Below are positions 25,647-33,382 of a DNA stretch of 33,382 nt, piece after piece. How positions within the stretch are numbered: position 1 is the first letter of the stretch; each line of letters opens with the position of its first letter. Under the pieces are notes generated by a model. That model was not told the DNA's origin. It saw nothing but the letters and a program-made list of their open reading frames with translations, and ran no database searches. This stretch comes from Pseudomonas reactans. GTDB taxonomy: Bacteria > Pseudomonadota > Gammaproteobacteria > Pseudomonadales > Pseudomonadaceae. The DNA lies in the NCBI RefSeq assembly GCF_013385825.1, contig NZ_JACAPG010000009.1, positions 55,172-88,553 on the forward strand, given 5' to 3'. The translations under genes were made by a program, and so were the position numbers.

Positions 25647-26708
25647 ATGTCGAAGGTGCTGATTGCGTGTGTGTGGTTGCTGGGATCGGCGTACGGGGCC
25701 ATGGCCCATGCCACGTCGTTGGTGTTTCTCAACCCTGGCATGTCGACGGAAACCTTCTGGGTCAGCTACGCGCAATTCATGCAGGCCGGTGCCAAGGACC
25801 TCGGCCTGCATTTGCGTGTGCGTTATTCCGAGCGCGATGCAAATAACACGCTGAATCAGGCGCGCGAAGCACTGCAAGGCAGCGAGCGTCCGGATTACCT
25901 GGTGCTGGTGAACGAGCAGTACGTTGCCCCGCAGATCCTGCGCATGGCCCAGGGCAGCGGGGTGAAACTGCTGATCGTGAATAACGCGCTGACCGCCGAT
26001 CAGGTGCAATTGCTCGGCAACAGTGCAGGCTGGATCGCCAGCATGGTCGCTGACGATGAACAGGCCGGCTACCTGATGCTCACCGATCTACTCCGCCAGC
26101 ACGGTCCCGTCGCAGCCGGAGAGACCATCGACCTGCTGGCATTCTCTGGCACCAAAACTACCCCGGCCGCACAGTTGCGCGAACAGGGCCTGCACCGGGC
26201 CCTGGCCGAGCACCCTGAGGTGCGCCTGCGCCAGTTGGTCTATGGCGAATGGAGCCGTCAGCGCGCGTTAGAGCAAGCCACTTTGTTGTTCAAACGCTAT
26301 CCGCAAACCGCGCTGGTGTGGTCGGCCAACGACGAGATGGCGCTGGGTGCCATGCAGGCGTTGCAGGGCAGCGGACGCGTGCCGGGCAAGGAGGTGTTGT
26401 TCAGCGCGGTGAATAGTTCACCGCAGATCTTGCAGGCGCGGCTGGAGGGCCGATTGACGACGCTGGTTGCCGGGCATTTCACCCTGGGCGGGTGGGCGAT
26501 GGTGTTGATCAATGATGATGCCAAGGGCGTGGATATCAGCGCCCATGGTGGGCGTGACCGCCAGGAAGCGCTGTTCCAACTGATAGACGCCCCGCAGGCA
26601 CAACGCTTGCTAGGGCCCACGGCGCCCGTTGATTTTCGCGCACTGTCTGCCGTGGGCAAGCCGGCGACCTACCGTTACCCGTTCAGCCTGCAACTGCTGC
26701 TGCGCTAG
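25647..26708 (+). CDS. Orphan periplasmic substrate-binding protein (type 1 fold)
   Basis: A 353-residue protein with a signal peptide (about residues 1-20, ending AMA|HA) and a type 1 periplasmic-binding fold of the sugar/autoinducer kind: SLVFLNPGMSTETFWVSYAQFMQAGAKDLGL at the N-terminus, PDYLVLVNEQYVAPQILR, and the second-lobe SANDEMALGAMQAL, a typical hinge-side motif. No ABC ATPase or permease lies nearby, so it may be a sensor-partner protein feeding a histidine kinase or cyclase, or may serve a distant transporter. The ligand is unknown. Its TAG stop overlaps that of the convergent DUF2970 gene in CTAG at 26705-26708. Confidence 0.85.
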   Translation: MSKVLIACVWLLGSAYGAMAHATSLVFLNPGMSTETFWVSYAQFMQAGAKDLGLHLRVRYSERDANNTLNQAREALQGSERPDYLVLVNEQYVAPQILRMAQGSGVKLLIVNNALTADQVQLLGNSAGWIASMVADDEQAGYLMLTDLLRQHGPVAAGETIDLLAFSGTKTTPAAQLREQGLHRALAEHPEVRLRQLVYGEWSRQRALEQATLLFKRYPQTALVWSANDEMALGAMQALQGSGRVPGKEVLFSAVNSSPQILQARLEGRLTTLVAGHFTLGGWAMVLINDDAKGVDISAHGGRDRQEALFQLIDAPQAQRLLGPTAPVDFRALSAVGKPATYRYPFSLQLLLR

Positions 26709-26923
26709 ACACCGGCCACCAGCAGCACCAGCTTGACGATGCCGAATAGCGTCAAGGCAAACACCGCCGTGAACAGAATGCCCAACACCACAAAGTGGCT
26801 GGGTTTGCCGTGGGTGAAGTCGCGGGCGCGGTTCTTGCCGCTCTGCACGCCAAACGCGGCGGCCATGACGCTGTGGAGCATTTGCCAGAAGGTAGGGGGC
26901 TTATTGTTGACTGGATCGTCCAT
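26705..26923 (-). CDS. DUF2970 membrane protein
   Basis: A 72-residue protein of the DUF2970 type: the soluble N-terminal part reads PPTFWQMLHSVMAAAFGVQSGKNRARDF, followed by HGKPSHF and one long hydrophobic segment (about residues 44-70). The start at 26923 is chosen because the family begins shortly before the TFWQ motif; the frame is open for 16 more residues upstream. Function of the family is unknown; it is widespread in proteobacteria. It lies downstream of metH on the same strand with a REPIN between, and converges on the periplasmic binding protein gene. Confidence 0.87.
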   Translation of the reverse strand: MDDPVNNKPPTFWQMLHSVMAAAFGVQSGKNRARDFTHGKPSHFVVLGILFTAVFALTLFGIVKLVLLVAGV

Positions 26924-26974
26924 ACATCCCTCGCAAGAAGGTGCCTGGAGAACAGCATAGCCCAAACACAACCT

Positions 26975-27063
26975 GTAGGAGCCGGCTTGCCGGCGATAGC
27001 AACGTGTCAGTCAATAGCGTCATCAACTGACAGACCGCAATCGCCGGCAAGCCGGCTCCTACA
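26975..27063. repeat. REPIN between metH and the DUF2970 gene
   Basis: Arms GTAGGAGCCGGCTTGCCGGCG (from 26975) and CGCCGGCAAGCCGGCTCCTAC (to about 27061) are a perfect inverted pair around a spacer of about 45 bp, lying 18 bp beyond the metH stop codon. It may stabilise or end the metH transcript. Confidence 0.88.
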
Positions 27064-27080
27064 GGTTGGTGTGCGCCTTA

Positions 27081-30791
<3,711 letters not shown>

Positions 30792-30826
30792 GGGACTACT
30801 CTGGTCAGGCATTTCGGAGGGCGTGA

Positions 30827-30832
30827 ATCATA
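30827..30832 (-). promoter_or_regulatory. Likely metH -10 element
   Basis: TATGAT on the minus strand (plus-strand ATCATA), 36 bp before the metH ATG. The corresponding -35 (GCTCTA at 17-bp spacing) is poor, as expected for an activator-dependent promoter. The predicted start near 30820 leaves about a 29-base leader. Confidence 0.5.
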
Positions 30833-30866
30833 ACAAACCTGTGCCGATTTAGAGCATTCGCAGTTT

Positions 30867-30896
30867 TTGCATGAATATCGTTCATGTTGTTATAGG
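30867..30896 (+). promoter_or_regulatory. Candidate cti promoter
   Basis: TTGCAT (30867-30872) and TATAGG (30891-30896) at 18-bp spacing, or TTATAG at 17, resemble a sigma-70 promoter reading towards cti. The MetR box lies within the spacer. Not proven. Confidence 0.35.
30872..30884. promoter_or_regulatory. MetR box between metH and cti
   Basis: TGAATATCGTTCA fits the MetR consensus TGAA-N5-TTCA, and the palindrome extends one more base each side (CATGAA...TTCATG, 30870-30886). The centre is about 58 bp upstream of the predicted metH transcription start, a normal activating position for a LysR-type protein such as MetR. No metR gene lies in the window. Confidence 0.7.
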
Positions 30897-30957
30897 GTGT
30901 GGCCCGGTAGAATCATCGGCAAATTTTCAGCGTACGCTTCGGATCGGAACCGGATAC

Positions 30958-33249
30958 ATGTCACTTCGTCTTATTGTCAGCGCCGCGCTGTTGCTGATTG
31001 CCAGCACCTCTCAGGCACAAAGTCCTGCCCCCGCGATTTCCTATACCCGCGATATCCAACCGATCTTCACCGAGAAATGCGTGGCCTGCCACGCCTGCTA
31101 CGATTCTGCCTGCCAACTGAACCTGGGCAGTGGCGAAGGCGCTGCCCGAGGCGCCAGCAAAGTGCCGGTCTACGATGGTGAGCGCAGCCAGGCGACGCCG
31201 ACCACACGGCTGTTCTATGACGCCTTCGGCAAGCAGGCCTGGCAGCAGAAAGGCTTCTATTCGGTGCTGGACGCCCAAGGCAGCCAGGCCGCCTTGATGG
31301 CGCGCATGCTGGAGTTGGGCCATAACGCACCACTGCAACCCAACGCCAAGCTGCCCGAAGACATCGTACTGGGCCTGAACCGCGAGAACATGTGCGCCAT
31401 GCCCGGCGAGTTCAATGCCTACGCGGGTGCCCATCCCAAGGAAGGCATGCCGCTGGCGGTCACAGGGCTGACGGACCAGCAGTACCAGACCTTGCAACGC
31501 TGGCTCGCGTCTGGCGCACCTATAGATGAACAAGGCTTGGCGCCGAGTGCCAAGGAAGCCCTGCAGGTGCAGCAGTGGGAAAACCTGTTCAACCAGCCCG
31601 GAGCGCGGGAAAGCTTGGTAGCGCGCTGGTTGTTCGAGCATTTGTTCCTCGCGCATATCTATTTTGAAAACGGCGAGCCGGGGCATTTCTTCCAGTGGGT
31701 GCGCTCGCGTACGCCCAGCGGCCAGCCGATCGACCTGATCGCCACCCGTCGTCCCAACGATGACCCAGGCACCCGTGTGTATTACCGCCTGTGGCCGGTG
31801 CAGGGCGTGATCGTGCATAAAACCCACATCACGTACCCGTTCAGTGCCGAGAAGATGGCACGCATTAAAGAGTTGTTCTACGCCGGCAATTGGCAGGTTG
31901 ACGCCTTGCCTGGCTACGGACCGGGCCGTCGTGCCAATCCCTTCGAAACCTTCGAGGCGATTCCAGCCAAGGCGCGTTACCAGTTCATGCTGGACAACGC
32001 CGAGTACTTCGTACGCACCTTTATTCGTGGGCCCGTGTGCCGTGGGCAGATCGCCACGGACGTGATCCGCGACAATTTCTGGACCCTGTTCCAGGACCCG
32101 GACCATGACCTCTACATCACCGATGCCCGTTATCGCGGTCAGGCCACGCCGTTGCTGGCTATGCCGGGGCAGAACGATGACGTGGGCAGCGTGCTCAGCC
32201 TGTGGCTGGCTTACCGCGACAAGCGTAACGCATACGAGGCCCTGCGCCGCGACAGCTACGCCGACTTGCCGCCGCCAAGCTGGTCGAGCCTGTGGGCCGG
32301 TAATGACAATGCCTTGCTGAGCATTTTCCGCCACTTCGACAGCGCTTCGGTGAGCAAAGGCCTGATTGGCGAGGTCCCGCAGACGATGTGGTTGTTCGAT
32401 TATCCATTGCTGGAGCGCACCTATTACCAACTGGCGGTGAATTTCGATGTGTTCGGCAATGTGTCGCACCAGGCGCAGACCCGGTTGTACTTCGACCTGA
32501 TTCGTAATGGTGCCGAGCAGAACTTCCTGCGTTTGATGCCGGCCGATTCCCGCGATGACTTTATGGATGATTGGTATCAGAACAGCGGCAAACTCAAGCT
32601 GTGGCTGGACTATGAGGCGATTGATGACGATAAGCCTACGGGCCTGCACCTGAGTGAAAACGATCCGAAGCGCGACTTTGCCAACCAGTTGCTTGCGCGT
32701 TATGGCGATTTGAATGCGAGTCCGGATCCGATCAACCGTTGCATGGGCGCCTATTGTTCCCGTGATGGCGTGGACTCCGCCATTCAGGATGCGGAGCAGG
32801 CGCTGAGCCGTTTGACTTCACGCCCGGCCGCCGGGCTCAAGGTCATTGATCAACTGCCGGAAGCGACGATGCTGCGGGTTGAGACTGCCAGTGGTCAGCG
32901 GGTGGTTTACAGCATGTTGCGCAATCGTGCGCACAGTAATGTGGCGTTTCTGTTGGGTGAGGCTTATCGCTATCAGCCGGGCCTGGACACGGTGACCATC
33001 TATCCGGGTGTGCTGAGCAGCTATCCGAACTTTATGTTCAATATTCCGGCCCAGGAAGTGCCGGAGTTTGTGGCTGAAATGGAGCGAGCCAAGGATGCCA
33101 AGCGGTTTGAGAAGATTGTGGATCGTTGGGGGGTGCGGCGTAGTCATCCGCTGTTTTGGCAGTACTTCCATGATTTGTCGGCGTACATTCGTGAGACTAC
33201 GCCGGTTGAGGAGGGGGTGTTGGATATGAATCGGTATGAGAATTTGTGA
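30958..33249 (+). CDS. cti: Periplasmic fatty acid cis/trans isomerase, cytochrome c type
   Basis: Converts cis-unsaturated membrane phospholipid acyl chains to trans, rigidifying the membrane in response to solvents, heat and other stress, without prior lipid breakdown. The 763-residue length fits P. putida Cti (about 766). A signal peptide spans residues 1-20 (ending STSQA|Q), and a c-type heme motif CVACH (Cys41, Cys44, His45) follows, as known for Cti. Two more cysteines, Cys47 and Cys52, lie just after it. I chose the ATG at 30958; the frame is open 29 codons upstream through the promoter and MetR box. The metH-cti neighbourhood matches other pseudomonads. The structured repeat begins nine bases after the stop. 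Confidence 0.94.
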   Translation: MSLRLIVSAALLLIASTSQAQSPAPAISYTRDIQPIFTEKCVACHACYDSACQLNLGSGEGAARGASKVPVYDGERSQATPTTRLFYDAFGKQAWQQKGFYSVLDAQGSQAALMARMLELGHNAPLQPNAKLPEDIVLGLNRENMCAMPGEFNAYAGAHPKEGMPLAVTGLTDQQYQTLQRWLASGAPIDEQGLAPSAKEALQVQQWENLFNQPGARESLVARWLFEHLFLAHIYFENGEPGHFFQWVRSRTPSGQPIDLIATRRPNDDPGTRVYYRLWPVQGVIVHKTHITYPFSAEKMARIKELFYAGNWQVDALPGYGPGRRANPFETFEAIPAKARYQFMLDNAEYFVRTFIRGPVCRGQIATDVIRDNFWTLFQDPDHDLYITDARYRGQATPLLAMPGQNDDVGSVLSLWLAYRDKRNAYEALRRDSYADLPPPSWSSLWAGNDNALLSIFRHFDSASVSKGLIGEVPQTMWLFDYPLLERTYYQLAVNFDVFGNVSHQAQTRLYFDLIRNGAEQNFLRLMPADSRDDFMDDWYQNSGKLKLWLDYEAIDDDKPTGLHLSENDPKRDFANQLLARYGDLNASPDPINRCMGAYCSRDGVDSAIQDAEQALSRLTSRPAAGLKVIDQLPEATMLRVETASGQRVVYSMLRNRAHSNVAFLLGEAYRYQPGLDTVTIYPGVLSSYPNFMFNIPAQEVPEFVAEMERAKDAKRFEKIVDRWGVRRSHPLFWQYFHDLSAYIRETTPVEEGVLDMNRYENL

Positions 33250-33258
33250 GGGGGTACG

Positions 33259-33382
33259 CGTACATATCCGTTATTTAGGTGACGGCTGCTTATGGTTCCG
33301 CCCTTACGGCGGGTCACTTTTGGAAGAGCGCCAAAAGTAACCAAAAACGCTTCGCCCCAACACTCGGCACCTCGCTTAGGCT
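33259..33382 (+). repeat. Structured intergenic repeat, copy 2 (downstream of cti), cut by window end
   Basis: Begins CGTACATATCCGTT nine bases after the cti stop and matches the reverse complement of 219-340 along its length. It holds the hairpin CCGCCCTTACGGCGG and the second hairpin ACTTTTGG-AAGAGCG-CCAAAAGT, and ends at the window edge in CTCGCTTAGGCT. It has the same orientation relative to its upstream gene as copy 1 has to nppD. Confidence 0.78.

Noticed and set aside
33144..33344. Small minus-strand open frame at the right edge
   Set aside because: It covers the end of cti and the repeat element; a similar frame arises in the other copy from repeat sequence alone.

Overview
The window looks like a chromosomal segment of a Pseudomonas, most likely of the P. 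fluorescens group. The supporting evidence is GC-rich coding DNA with strong third-position G/C bias, proteins that read as close relatives of Pseudomonas core genes, a gene order that (from memory) parallels P. aeruginosa PA1807-PA1818 and the cysI / metH / cti neighbourhood, and many REPIN-type palindromic repeats. I see no tRNA, rRNA, CRISPR array, integrase, transposase or phage gene. This is mostly core genome; I did not find a clear undescribed defence or biosynthetic system. The less expected signals are in the intergenic DNA and in small genes.

Layout. Positions 1-343 hold a REPIN and a copy of a structured repeat, which recurs at 33259-33382. Positions 344-7703 (minus) carry a five-gene ABC peptide importer operon, nppA1-A2-B-C-D (YejABEF family), with two tandem binding proteins. 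Positions 7874-12267 carry mltD and gloB (minus), then a yafS-like methyltransferase, rnhA and dnaQ (plus). Positions 12451-15281 hold ldcA (lysine decarboxylase) followed 8 bp later by a SatA-like acetyltransferase. Positions 15372-17031 hold a LysR regulator with an atypical helix-turn-helix and two small proteins of unknown function. Positions 17259-22998 are a redox block: a ChrR-like FMN reductase, an FMN azoreductase with a divergent LysR, poxB, an Old Yellow Enzyme-type oxidoreductase and its divergent MerR regulator. Positions 23096-25235 (minus) hold cysI with a DUF934 gene. Positions 25469-26923 hold a 37-residue membrane peptide, an orphan periplasmic binding protein and a DUF2970 membrane protein. 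Positions 26924-33249 hold metH (minus) and, divergent from it, cti (fatty acid cis/trans isomerase).

How the genes fit together. The npp operon imports peptides; MltD remodels the wall; rnhA and dnaQ serve replication; ldcA and perhaps its acetyltransferase partner act on lysine or cadaverine; the flavin enzymes handle quinones, azo compounds and electrophiles; cysI and metH are sulfur assimilation and methionine synthesis; cti is a membrane stress response. Regulatory sites readable in the DNA include a MerR-type promoter with a 19-bp spacer before the OYE gene, a consensus MetR box between metH and cti, and a stem-loop at the ldcA start codon. Seven REP/REPIN elements sit mostly at gene 3' ends; three supply the stop codon of a gene. 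Two convergent gene pairs share a CTAG so that their stop codons overlap.
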